In this document: piece by piece, positions 59,501 through 64,000 of the stretch | Position numbering within the stretch: position 1 is the first letter of the stretch | How the letters are laid out: each line of letters opens with the position of its first letter | Origin: Actinernus sp. WN-2022 | Taxonomy: Eukaryota > Cnidaria > Anthozoa > Actiniaria > Actinernidae | Direction: 5' to 3' | Assembly (NCBI GenBank): GCA_030867875.1 | Contig: JAOWCC010000019.1 | Span: forward strand, 30,214,966 to 30,278,965 | Length of the DNA stretch: 64,000 bases | Notes under the pieces: generated by a model | The model's database searches: none | Told to the model about the DNA's origin: nothing | The model's input: the letters and a program-made list of their open reading frames with translations, nothing else | Translations under genes and position numbers: made by a program

Positions 59501-60424
59501 AAAGTGTGAGAGAGGAAAGTGTGAGAGAGGAAAGTGTGAGAGAGGAAAGTGTGAGAGAGGAAAGTGTGAGAGAGGAAAGTGTGAGAGAGGAAAGTGTGAG
59601 AGAGGAAAGTGTGAGAGAGGAAAGTGTGAGAGAGGAAAGTGTGAGAGAGGAAAGTGTGAGAGAGGAAAGTGTGAGAGAGGAAAGTGTGAGAGAGGAAAGT
59701 GTGAGAGAGGAAAGTGTGAGAGAGGAAAGTGTGAGAGAGGAAAGTGTGAGAGGAGTGGAAGCTATGGGGGAGCAGAAATTCAAACTAATTCTATCGATTA
59801 CAATAGCACATTATTGTGAGAGCAAAGACACGATTTTTTTGAAAGATTTCTTCGTTTATCATTTCAGCTTAAACTACAACGAAACTTAGCTTCCCCTGCA
59901 GGTAACTCCAACAATACTATGATCGCTTTTTTTTTTGGGGGGGGGGGGGCATTCCGGCCATTCCGAAATCAGAAAACCGCGAAATCTTGCAGATTTTCAT
60001 CACCCAAAATGTAGAAAGCAGTCAGACTTAACCATGGACGTGAGAGGAGTTAAATAACTTAGTACCATTACTGTATCAATTTCGTTTTCTTATTTTTGCA
60101 GCCCAAAGTAGATCATCAACAGATGACAATCTTTCACAGCAATACTTCCGTGAGGCACTTGTGTATTTGGAAAAGGCGCTCAATATGCAAGAGCGAGTAC
60201 TGCACACGCCAGAGGAGATGGCCAAGACACATCAGGAGCTGGCCGTGGTGCTCACGAACCTGGAACGAGACAGTGACGCCGAGGACCACATGGAGAAGAT
60301 CACTGAGTGTATACCAAGGAATAGGAATATTCACGAGGAGTTCTCGCCAGTAATGAGTCCAACTCGCATCCAGACAAGCCCTCTCTCGTTTCCGTCCGCC
60401 AATCAACCAAACAACCGACACTGA
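29538..60424 (+). CDS. Triple Death-domain NB-ARC TPR receptor (NLR/APAF1-like), 8 exons
   Basis: Exons: 29538-29589, 31675-31962, 34113-34424, 49487-49807, 52143-52253, 55221-57002, 57552-57818 and 60102-60424 (TGA). All are bounded by AG and GT, all seven introns are phase 1, and the spliced length is 3456 nt (1151 residues). Domains: a 17-residue leader; Death-like domains at about 18-113, 114-217 and 218-324; a linker, 325-361; NB-ARC with Walker A APPGFGKTT at 409-417, a Walker B-like VLIIENLD at 481-488, a GLPL-like CCGGIPLLL at 600-608 and a winged-helix VFPDNF at 669-674; an MHD-like CHSVMR around His719; then TPRs to about 1110. By family knowledge such STAND ATPases oligomerise on ADP-to-ATP exchange and recruit Death-fold partners in the cytosol for apoptosis or immunity. 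What it senses is unknown. The start codon has a strong context (ATCATGG). The boundaries are my own assembly without transcript data. Confidence 0.85.
29628..29975. repeat. Dispersed repeats in intron 1 (TTTTTTAGGGG copy, then TAATCCAGGATTA copy)
   Basis: 29630-29715 is the inverted relative of the 20440-20592 repeat. 29738-29975 (GGTTGTTCGAAGCCCGATTA ... CTTAATCCAGGATTACCGG) is a copy of the element at 30720. They lie next to each other only about 40 bases after exon 1. Confidence 0.65.
30720..30985. mobile_element. TAATCCAGGATTA element, best copy
   Basis: The GGTTGTTCAAAGTCTGATTA left end and the GCGCTAATCAGGCTTTGAACAA right end are inverted. Both ends also carry the palindrome-like TTAATCCAGGATTA. 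It shares interior words (GAGGTTAAAA, AGGAGAAATA, CCCATGGGTAAAGACTTAA) with the copy at 29738-29975. Confidence 0.65.
31675..31962 (+). CDS. Receptor exon 2: Death-like domain 1
   Basis: Acceptor ATTTTCTCAG, donor A|GTAAGT. It encodes residues 18-113. The Death-fold pattern is clear: LFDQLAQCLD in helix 1, YWSHLAFALGIP with the conserved Trp (W48) and LA..LGI of helices 2-3, a YSPTTRLFEFLA helix 5, and LKDALVEIYRVDI in helix 6. One whole domain is in one exon flanked by phase-1 introns, the hallmark of a shufflable module. Confidence 0.87.
33590..33790. mobile_element. Foldback in intron 2
   Basis: AAATAGAGTG ... GGAAATTTGATGTTCTTAAAAC on the left is complementary to GTTTTAAGAACATCAAATTT ... 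CACTCTATTT on the right, leaving a short loop (TAATAATTATTATATAAGC). Confidence 0.7.
33808..33935 (+). repeat. 62-bp direct duplication
   Basis: GACAG...CCAATCAGAT...GTTTGCCAATAGATGG...GCTGGGTTATG is present twice in a row. Confidence 0.75.
34113..34424 (+). CDS. Receptor exon 3: Death-like domain 2
   Basis: Acceptor CTGTATTCCAG, donor G|GTAACT. It encodes residues 114-217. VLDYIAQKLD in helix 1, NWEDLARKLDVS with Trp150, NPTVLLFRYLF in helix 5, and IRDKLQEMGRNDVLQLL in helix 6 give the same helix order as domain 1. The first helices share the AQxL core with domains 1 and 3. Confidence 0.87.
34715..35217. mobile_element. TTAA-flanked MITE in intron 3
   Basis: TTAAAGGGGAACTCAACCCT continuing AAAATCAACCCAA on the left pairs with the complement TTGGGTTGATTTTAGGGTTT and AGTTCTCCTTTAA on the right, with further pairing (TCTGTGTTGCGCG and GCGCAACACAGA). 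No transposase. Confidence 0.85.
35346..35609. mobile_element. Partial, diverged relative of the 45518-47944 element
   Basis: It ends GTGAAACTTGTTCACTTTAG followed by CC, matching the right terminus of the 2.4-kb element, and is preceded by degenerate ACCAACAACTTACTGACCAC words that resemble its subterminal repeats. Confidence 0.5.
36085..36480 (+). repeat. GGGATCCCA-based palindromic array, copy A
   Basis: The words TGGGATCCCA, CCTGGGTGGGAT and CTGTTGGGA recur every 15-40 bases with variation. It is preceded by a C tract (about 36004-36027). Regular spacing is absent, so it is a field rather than a strict tandem repeat. Confidence 0.8.
36604..36629 (+). repeat. Poly-C tract
   Basis: A homopolymer of about 24 C residues flanked by GGGTAGAGTAACCCAA and GGGACATGCACCC. 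Its length is likely to be unreliable in assembly. Confidence 0.85.
37420..37479 (+). other. Isolated candidate first coding exon, 20 codons
   Basis: ATGGCTTCCAGACTGAGCAA opens 20 codons (MASRLSKGFPKHAGDKKTIK) ending at AAG|GTAAGA, a strong donor, in phase 0. It cannot join the receptor exon at 49487, which needs phase 1. It may be a relic of a transposon gene between the two GGGATCCC fields, or chance. No partner exon found. Confidence 0.25.
37590..37875 (+). repeat. GGGATCCCA-based palindromic array, copy B
   Basis: The same word family as 36085-36480 (GTTGGGATCCCAGG, CTGGGATCCCGG, GGGAAATCGTTCC twice). Together with copy A it brackets 1.1 kb of non-repetitive DNA. Confidence 0.8.
39185..39578 (+). 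repeat. TGTATACA-based palindromic array
   Basis: GTATACATTTTGTATACA and close variants recur about 20 times in 400 bp. The core TGTATACA is its own complement, so both strands look alike and mirror-image ORFs appear. Confidence 0.85.
39580..39885 (+). repeat. AGGATCCT-based palindromic array, copy A
   Basis: It starts as CTACAGGATCCTAACAGGAT and resolves into a regular block of the TAGGATCCTGGGCTATTCCC type (about 24 bp, four to five copies) near 39765-39870. It adjoins the TGTATACA array directly. Confidence 0.88.
40087..40415. mobile_element. MITE with perfect 23-bp TIRs and TAA target duplication
   Basis: GGCCCTGTTTATATGAAGGA plus AAG at 40087 has an exact complement ending at 40415. 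TAA flanks both sides (40084-40086, 40416-40418), as expected for PIF/Harbinger-type elements. The interior carries TTGGCTCGCC-type GC-rich words. Confidence 0.85.
40815..41076. mobile_element. TTAA-flanked MITE (TTAAAGGGG ends)
   Basis: TTAAAGGGGTTGTGTCATGG on the left, and the complement form of TTAAAGGGGCTATGTTAAGG on the right. No ORF. Confidence 0.7.
41650..42805. mobile_element. 1.16-kb foldback with about 300-bp inverted arms
   Basis: CGGACGGTACAAAGTGCAGG at 41650 is complementary to the end at 42805. The arms continue through GACAGTTTTCGATTGATAAA, an AT-rich tract, ATACACACGATTTT, TTAAGTTTCGTTGATGTG and GACGTCATCGGTCACGTGAT. CTGCACCCAAC repeats are expanded in the right arm only (42735-42790). 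The centre is about 520 bp with no coding signal. Confidence 0.85.
43436..43620. repeat. Diverged end of the 26384-28391 family
   Basis: GCACAGGCAGCCCAAGC, then GAATTGCCTCAAACCA, then AACAGTGATGAACAGGAACA, ACACACAGGTAA and TTTCAGATTTTTTCTAAA follow the right arm of the 2-kb long-TIR element in the same order. Confidence 0.65.
44270..44860 (+). repeat. AGGATCCT-based palindromic array, copy B
   Basis: Units of the TAGGATCCTATTCAGGATCC type, 20-40 bp long, are repeated about 20 times. Most contain the self-complementary AGGATCCT. It translates to Arg/Ile/Leu-rich false ORFs on both strands. Confidence 0.88.
46022..46162. mobile_element. Small AGCGGATCCAGG element, nested
   Basis: AGCGGATCCAGGGGAGGGG on the left and the complement of AGCGGATCCAGGATTTTGTG on the right bracket about 140 bp inside the nested element. 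Confidence 0.65.
46311..46768. mobile_element. TTAA-flanked MITE, copy 2, nested
   Basis: TTAAGTAATGATCCGTGTAA then AAAGTACGAC on the left is complementary to GTCGTACTTGTTACACGAAT then CATTACTTAA on the right. The interior is colinear with 7719-8157, so the two are copies of one family. Confidence 0.82.
48070..48369. mobile_element. Foldback with CCTATATCA..TGACGTCA ends
   Basis: CCTATATCACTATGACGTCA on the left and TGACGTCATAATGATATAGG on the right are inverted near-copies around 260 bp of unrecognised sequence. Confidence 0.6.
49303..49365 (+). repeat. Solo end of the 45518-47944 family
   Basis: GGCTAAAGTGAACAAGTTGC, then ACTGTAAATATGTTGTCGGT and AAGTGGTCAG, match the left terminus and first subterminal unit. 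It lies about 120 bases before receptor exon 4. Confidence 0.7.
49487..49807 (+). CDS. Receptor exon 4: Death-like domain 3
   Basis: Acceptor TTCTGTAG, donor G|GTGAGT. It encodes residues 218-324. ILAEIAQCLN in helix 1, GWRGLGTRLGV with Trp251, SPTKKMISWLA in helix 5, and ALEKIQRTDAIRII in helix 6. It is separated from exon 3 by the 15-kb repeat-filled intron 3, yet its junction codon (G|GT, Gly) and phase fit exactly. Confidence 0.87.
50976..51365 (+). pseudogene. L1-like non-LTR retrotransposon RT tail, decayed
   Basis: SQPSCTFCLFQCETVDHFF, then VECIE, shows the C..C......H....C zinc-binding pattern at the C-terminus of non-LTR reverse transcriptases (zf-RVT). After a stop and a frame change, it continues as IRTWLELFDVKLPKSNLIN, then IILLFKLSFYRAREKG. 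Only the 3' part is present, in intron 4. It is typical of a 5'-truncated, degraded insertion. Confidence 0.55.
51537..52100. mobile_element. TTAA-flanked foldback ending 42 bp before receptor exon 5
   Basis: TTAAAGTGCCTATGAAGTGA, then AAAAATAGACCCTGTTTT and TAGTGTTCCCTAAGTCATCT on the left pair with the complement on the right, ending CTCATAGGCACTTTTAA. The arms are about 115 bp or more. The inner halves also pair (GTGGTTTGCAC..., GACGTCAAG and CTTGACGTCAC). Confidence 0.85.
52143..52253 (+). CDS. Receptor exon 5: linker
   Basis: Acceptor ATCCCTGTAG, donor A|GTGAGT. It encodes residues 325-361, rich in Ser, Pro, Tyr and Val (VSYAPMDASAVSYPPYG). It looks like a flexible linker between the Death domains and the ATPase, with no domain signature. 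Phase 1 on both sides supports it. The small size makes it the weaker call among the inner exons, but without it the joining codon would differ. Confidence 0.7.
52365..53812. mobile_element. TTAA-flanked 1.45-kb element starting just after exon 5
   Basis: TTAAGGTTACCGGATACCTT plus CA at 52365 has an exact complement ending at 53812 (TGAAGGTATCCGGTAACCTTAA). The interior holds ORFs up to 108 codons in conflicting frames, none recognised as transposase. A piggyBac-like or other TTAA-specific non-autonomous element is likely. Confidence 0.82.
54045..54668. mobile_element. Partial second copy of the 51537-52100 family, interrupted
   Basis: AAAAATAAAGCCGAACGGCA, then GTGCAAACCAACTGACGTCA and GTAGGGAAGACTAAAATTTA, match the inner and right half of the element. 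About 265 bp (54375-54640) of unrelated sequence separates AAAATAGGGTCGATTTT from the terminal TTTTTTCACTTCATAGG...TTTAA. Confidence 0.65.
55221..57002 (+). CDS. Receptor exon 6: NB-ARC ATPase and first TPR helices
   Basis: Acceptor TTCCCTTCCGTAG, donor G|GTTTGT. Its 1782 nt encode residues 362-955 without interruption. NB-ARC entry FLTGRSTDRQNL, Walker A APPGFGKTTL, Walker B region LIIENLDN, sensor-like LVVTSWERLDFF, HELEPLDEKDSVELL, CCGGIPLLL, winged-helix LSVFPDNFTMSQLKTL, and CHSVMRSF at the MHD position. After about residue 745 it becomes helical (YYLDALL..., RERENIRQIIQWC) with a Cys-rich patch, CLTCQGAKMVINCMCCG (845-861), then TPR-like helices. Walker B has Glu-Asn where NB-ARC proteins usually have Asp-Asp. 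Confidence 0.92.
57405..57470. repeat. Half copy of the AATCCAAGATGGCC foldback family in intron 6
   Basis: AGCCTAGCAAAAACAAAAGA, then TTGCCTCGCTCTGAATCCAA and GATGGCC, match the right arm of 15384-15540. It ends about 80 bases before exon 7. Confidence 0.7.
57552..57818 (+). CDS. Receptor exon 7: TPR repeats
   Basis: Acceptor ATATCTGTAG, donor CAAG|GTCAGC (a rather poor donor). It encodes residues 956-1044. VYSHIASSYLELGNYSKAIE, FNSKALECRRSI and ARSLFDMGV follow the TPR helix pattern (A..Y..LG.Y..A), close in style to kinesin-light-chain TPRs. Confidence 0.85.
57829..59752 (+). repeat. 15-bp minisatellite, 125 identical copies, in intron 7
   Basis: From 57871 to 59745 the unit GTGAGAGAGGAAAGT is repeated exactly 125 times with no substitution. 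Degenerate units lie on both margins (57829-57870, 59746-59752). The + strand is almost all purine. Since 15 is a multiple of three, it stays open in several frames and yields false ORFs of 660-686 codons (REESV, ERGKC, and SLTLS on the other strand). Confidence 0.97.
60102..60424 (+). CDS. Receptor exon 8: last TPR and C-terminus
   Basis: A T-rich tract ending TTTTTGCAG precedes 60102. Phase 1 joins G|CC to give Ala. It encodes residues 1045-1151. YFREALVYLEKALNMQERVL, then KTHQELAVVLTNLERDSDAE, is one further TPR. The last 40 residues (NIHEEFSPVMSPTR...) are unstructured in character. Stop TGA at 60422-60424. Confidence 0.85.
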
Positions 60425-60530
60425 AAAACATGTTTGCTCTCAAATATTCCTTATGAATGCCTAAATGTATTGCTGTGTTCGTTTCCTGTAAATTGTACGC
60501 TAGATGCCACTTACATATTTCCCTGTCCAT

Positions 60531-60699
60531 AAAACCATTTGAATTTTCCGGGAGTCGCCATCTTGGATCTTATGACGTCACACGGTTGCCGCTTTGTCAG
60601 AAAACAGTAGTTATTTTGTTACCGGGTGTAACAATTGGAACAACCGTGTGACGTCATAAGATCCAAGATGGCGGCTCCCGGGAAACTCAAATGAGTTTT
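60531..60699. mobile_element. Hairpin with 57-bp arms in the receptor 3' region
   Basis: AAAACCATTTGAATTTTCCG, then GGAGTCGCCATCTTGGATCT, then TATGACGTCACACGGTTG are complementary to CAACCGTGTGACGTCATAAG, then ATCCAAGATGGCGGCTCCCG and onward. It starts 107 bases after the stop codon. Confidence 0.85.
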
Positions 60700-60725
60700 A
60701 TAAATAGGAAAATGGTCCATAGATC

Positions 60726-60860
60726 TATCCCACGCGGCGGCCATCTTGGAATAAACCTATTGTCAATGCTTACCCAGCCTCTGTCTCAAACGTGTTTCAC
60801 CGAGGCTGCATGGTACGTATTTACAATAGGTTTATTTCAAGATGGCCTTCGCGTGGGATA
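60726..60860. mobile_element. Second hairpin (TATCCCACGC...GCGTGGGATA)
   Basis: TATCCCACGCGGCGGCCATC, then TTGGAATAAACCTATTGT on the left pairs with ACAATAGGTTTATTTCAAGA, then TGGCCTTCGCGTGGGATA on the right. It follows the previous hairpin by only 27 bp and shares the CCATCTTGGA word. Confidence 0.82.
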
Positions 60861-60949
60861 AGCCCATAACAAACATTTGAGACCAAACATATTTACATTG
60901 GAAACATTTGTGAATTTCAGTGTTGCTTCGGTGAGCAAACATTTTTTTG

Positions 60950-61060
60950 CGGAGAACGGCCAAAATGTGCCGACTGCGGACATTTTCACGTGCAGTTATT
61001 GCATTTGGTAATTACGTCTGTTGTTTTACGCCGCCGTCCAAGACATTGCCGCCGTGGTTG
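60950..61060. repeat. Second copy of the 27540-27640 repeat
   Basis: CATTTTCACGTGCAGTTATT, TTGGTAATTA, GTTTTACGCCG and AAGACATTGCCG follow the same order as at 27540-27640 in the centre of the 2-kb long-TIR element. Confidence 0.65.
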
Positions 61061-61861
61061 CTTAAAGGTGCACTGTCATTCTCCAAATGATAAACTTTCT
61101 CATGACAAAAGATAAAAAAAAAATCAGATTAGCAGAGTATGCTTTCCCAAGTATACTGGAGAAAATTTGAGACGATTTTGATGAAGGATGGCAAAGATTG
61201 GAGTGGATGAAAAATCCTGCTTTTATTTTTAAGAGAAATTTAGAGTAGCTTGAAATCGGGTCACTGTAAACAGAATTCAAGTTTCTAGAATAAGATTGTG
61301 TAATCCACTTTAATCTTTGCTATTCTATATCGAAAATGGTTGGAAAGCAGATCAGGACTTTCACATGGTATTTCACTTCTATCTCGGGGTGTTATTTTTT
61401 AGTTTTGTTTTAAACTGGTACACAGTAGCGACGCAAGCAGAAGCGCAAGCACCATCAGCAAATTTTACATTCAAAAGTAAATCACACCGTTTTGTGTTCG
61501 AACTGAACGGAAATCCATGCTAAACATGGTTGTGAAAAGTAACTAAAAAATAGTAAATAGTAAACACCAAATGTCGGGAGACAACACTTTTCCGTACGTT
61601 CTGTCGTCACAGCCGTCGCCGTTGCCTGTAAGGTCGGCATTGGGTGTACGGGCCGGACACAGTCCCACATGGTTAAATCAAAGCAAATATGACTGTACAC
61701 CTAGTCTTCAAGGAAAATAATGTCTCATTTCGATCAAGTATTGAGGGAGTAACTGTTTGTAGCAAATTCTAGTAACATCCCCCTATTGGTCATTGCTTCC
61801 ATGAATGTACACGCGCAGCACTATTCATACTAGCGACACGAGCAAACGCAGTACCGTAATA

Positions 61862-62039
61862 TGACAATTTCATTATGACGTCATTTTACTACAACTACCG
61901 GAATCTTTTCAAATTCTCTTTCTCATTCAGATATTGAAACTTCTTTGAGAATTCCTAGACAATGGTCCAAATTAGAGAAACAAAATGATCCGCGCAAGGA
62001 ATGCTGGTAGTTGTAGTATGTGACGTCATCGTGTAAATG
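61862..62039. mobile_element. Foldback (ACTACAACTACC arms)
   Basis: CATTATGACGTCATTTTACT, then ACAACTACCGGAAT pairs with ATGCTGGTAGTTGTAGTATG, then TGACGTCATCGTG. Confidence 0.68.
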
Positions 62040-62099
62040 TCCTATTGTCAAGCACCAGGGATAGCCCCACACCTATGATTTCTAGTGGTCCACTCCTTA

Positions 62100-62390
62100 T
62101 GATCAAATTTATCGAGTGTCTTAAAACCAAAACCAACAGAACCAATCATGGGAGCAAGTAAAACCACAATGAGCCAATCACGAACTGAAGTAATTCACGA
62201 TTGGTTTTACTTGAACCAATCACGATTCAAAGTAAACGCAATCGTGGCTGGCGTGATGGACCAAACACGTTTGGTTTTAGTTGATCACCTGATTGGCTGA
62301 TAATCAAAACATTTTCTACAGCCAATAGGAAAACTGAGCAAACGCAAAACCAAAGCAATCGCGGATTGCTTTCGACATTCAATCGAAATC
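62100..62390. other. Stretch rich in AACCAATCACGATT words
   Basis: CAATCACGA, AACCAATCA and AATCGTGG recur in both orientations over about 290 bp. No gene is seen. It looks like degenerate inverted repeat debris. Confidence 0.5.
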
Positions 62391-62949
62391 CACTCTATAC
62401 ACCTAGCGATGAATGACAATTTTTTACGAGATTTATTTTTTTATTTTTATATTTACATATAGTTTGTCTAGCAATATTAATGTAAATTTTAATATTTAAT
62501 AGTAAGAGCTGTAGTTTGCTCGACCTTTAGCAATTTTTGCTGCGATTTGAGCGACGATTTCAAGGGCAGTTATTGTATCAGTTTGTAGTTAAAGCCGCGG
62601 TCAAATCAGTGGTTTCAACGTCTGTACAACATTTGTTGAAACCGATCTTGAAACCGTTTTAAATGGCTTTTAAATTGAGTCAACTCTCCAATATGCTTTC
62701 AATATTTTTCAACAATGTTTTGAGGCCATTTTAAATGGTTTCAAGTTCCGCTTCAACAAATGTATTGATGTTGAACCAATGTTAATTGAACTGATGTTAA
62801 ACCAATATTGAAACCGTTTGACAGGGGCTTATGTAATATTTGTTTTGTGACGTCACCTTGAATTCGCCTCAGTTGCAGTAAAACTCCAGTGTAAACGGGC
62901 CGCTTAAGAAGTATTTGCGAAATGTGTTGCTTTCTGCTTTAAAAATCTA

Positions 62950-63790
62950 TTTTCAGTACGAGGGATCAAACGCAAACCAACTGAATACATAAATGATAAA
63001 AAAAATGGAAAAGGCCACCTCTATAGTACCAAACCTACTGATAAACACCAACAGTGCAACACCTTCTCTACTCTTCTTGTCATCCTTTACATACTAAAAA
63101 GGCTACCCTTTTAGTTTATAGCACTCCACATTCGTCGCATTTGTTCCACTGACGAAACTTTCAAACTTCATGCACACTCGTGAATTAAAATCTTACCTCT
63201 TAAAACGAGGTTATAAGCTTCCTTTCCACGATCTACAAATACAACGTGCTGCTAATATTTCTATTAACGATCGATCGATGCTTTACAGGCTAAACATGCA
63301 TGCACAAGATTCTAACGGCCGTATTCCTTTCGTCATCACATATAATCCAGCACTTCGTCGTTCACCGCCGTTGCCCTAACCTTCGTGACCTTAATTACTT
63401 GTCAAATCACTACGTAATATGACTAACAAACCTGCTCTTCCGTCTGACTCTTTCCGCTGCGGTAAAAACTGTTCCACTTGTCCTTACATTCATCATGGCC
63501 TTGCTAGCTACACTTTCTTCCACCGGGGAAACCCGGCCGTTTTATTAAGTCTTACATCACATGTACGTACGTAACACCAGTAACATCATCCAGTACATGA
63601 TCCAATGCAATCGCTGCCACTTACAATACATCGGTGAAACTAGACGACAGCCTAAAGACCGATTTAATGAACACAGACTGAACACAGTCTGAACACAGTT
63701 GACAAATTTAATATTATAACTAAACCTACCACATTCTCTAACCATTCTAATACTGACATGCAACTTATACCTTTAGAAATAAATTTAAAT
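62950..63790 (+). pseudogene. Penelope-like retroelement, 3' end with GIY-YIG domain, decayed
   Basis: The pieces appear in order but in shifting frames. RT C-terminus: KPTDKHQ, then LLYSSCHPLHTKKA, LHIRRICSTDETF, and an open stretch (63170-63379) with LKSYLLKRGYKLPF and RIPFVITYNPAL. Next comes the Cys-rich FRCGKNCSTCPYIHHG. Last is the GIY-YIG-type segment, about 63570-63690, with YMIQC, QYIGETRR and RFNEH. At least three frame changes and several stops make it non-functional. The combination of RT tail, CxxxC..C and GIY-YIG is that of Penelope-like elements. Confidence 0.72.
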
Positions 63791-64000
63791 GGAAGATTGT
63801 TCCATGCAAATTCGGCTTGCAAATGATACGAAAAAGATGTGTGTTTGAAACTAGTATTGGGGGCCGGCTGAGTAAGTCTACTTCCATTTCCACGAAGATT
63901 GTAACTACTTATATTAATAGTTGGATAACCTTTATAAACAAGTGCACAGCGCCTATGCTTAATAGATTCTAAATTATACTGTTACAAAATCTGTTTATAA
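63791..64000. other. Right edge of window, no gene recognised
   Basis: AT-rich sequence after the Penelope-like relic. It may be the 3' tail of that element. No coding signal. Confidence 0.4.

Noticed and set aside
57759..59889. ORFs of 660-686 codons on both strands
   Set aside because: They are translations of the 15-bp minisatellite in intron 7. The repeat length is a multiple of three and no unit contains a stop in those frames.
1..64000. tRNA or rRNA genes
   Set aside because: I looked for A-box/B-box-like pairs and cloverleaf ends and recognised none. Without a covariance search this is not proof of absence.

Overview
This is metazoan nuclear DNA. Genes are split by GT-AG introns, introns are long (up to 15 kb), the sequence is AT-rich, and it is packed with inverted-repeat (MITE and foldback) elements, minisatellites, a Penelope-like retroelement relic and an L1-like retroelement relic. 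A Death-fold + NB-ARC + TPR receptor is typical of cnidarians, corals and sea anemones in particular, so an anthozoan is my best guess. That guess is inference from gene content, not proof.

Three protein-coding loci are supported, all on the + strand. (1) 5682-11221: the last four recognisable coding exons of a Ras-superfamily small GTPase. The P-loop exon is not visible and probably lies upstream of the window. (2) 24038-25237: a single-exon 399-codon ORF for a Ser-rich, acidic protein that I do not recognise. (3) 29538-60424: an apparently complete eight-exon gene. I assembled it by matching exon boundaries; every one of its seven introns is phase 1. It encodes about 1151 residues with three Death-like domains in a row, a linker, a diverged NB-ARC (STAND) ATPase and C-terminal TPRs. 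This is an NLR/APAF1-like architecture and is the highlight of the window.

Everything else is repeat-rich non-coding DNA. A TTAA-flanked inverted-repeat class recurs at about 2.65, 7.7, 11.4, 34.7, 40.8, 46.3, 51.5 and 52.4 kb, with a partial copy at 54 kb. There is a MADF-encoding Harbinger-like element (9.6-10.4 kb), long-TIR foldbacks (26.4-28.4 and 41.65-42.8 kb), and a 2.4-kb element with a clean 9-bp target duplication that holds nested insertions (45.5-47.9 kb). Intron 3 of the receptor holds several arrays built on palindromic words (GGGATCCC, TGTATACA, AGGATCCT). Intron 7 holds 125 identical copies of a 15-mer beginning about 50 bp after a splice donor. A GIY-YIG-bearing Penelope-like relic lies at the right edge.

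Functionally, the receptor would be a cytoplasmic sensor or scaffold: TPRs for sensing or autoinhibition, NB-ARC for nucleotide-driven oligomerisation, and tandem Death domains to recruit downstream Death-fold adaptors or caspases. The GTPase and the orphan gene have no evident link to it beyond proximity.
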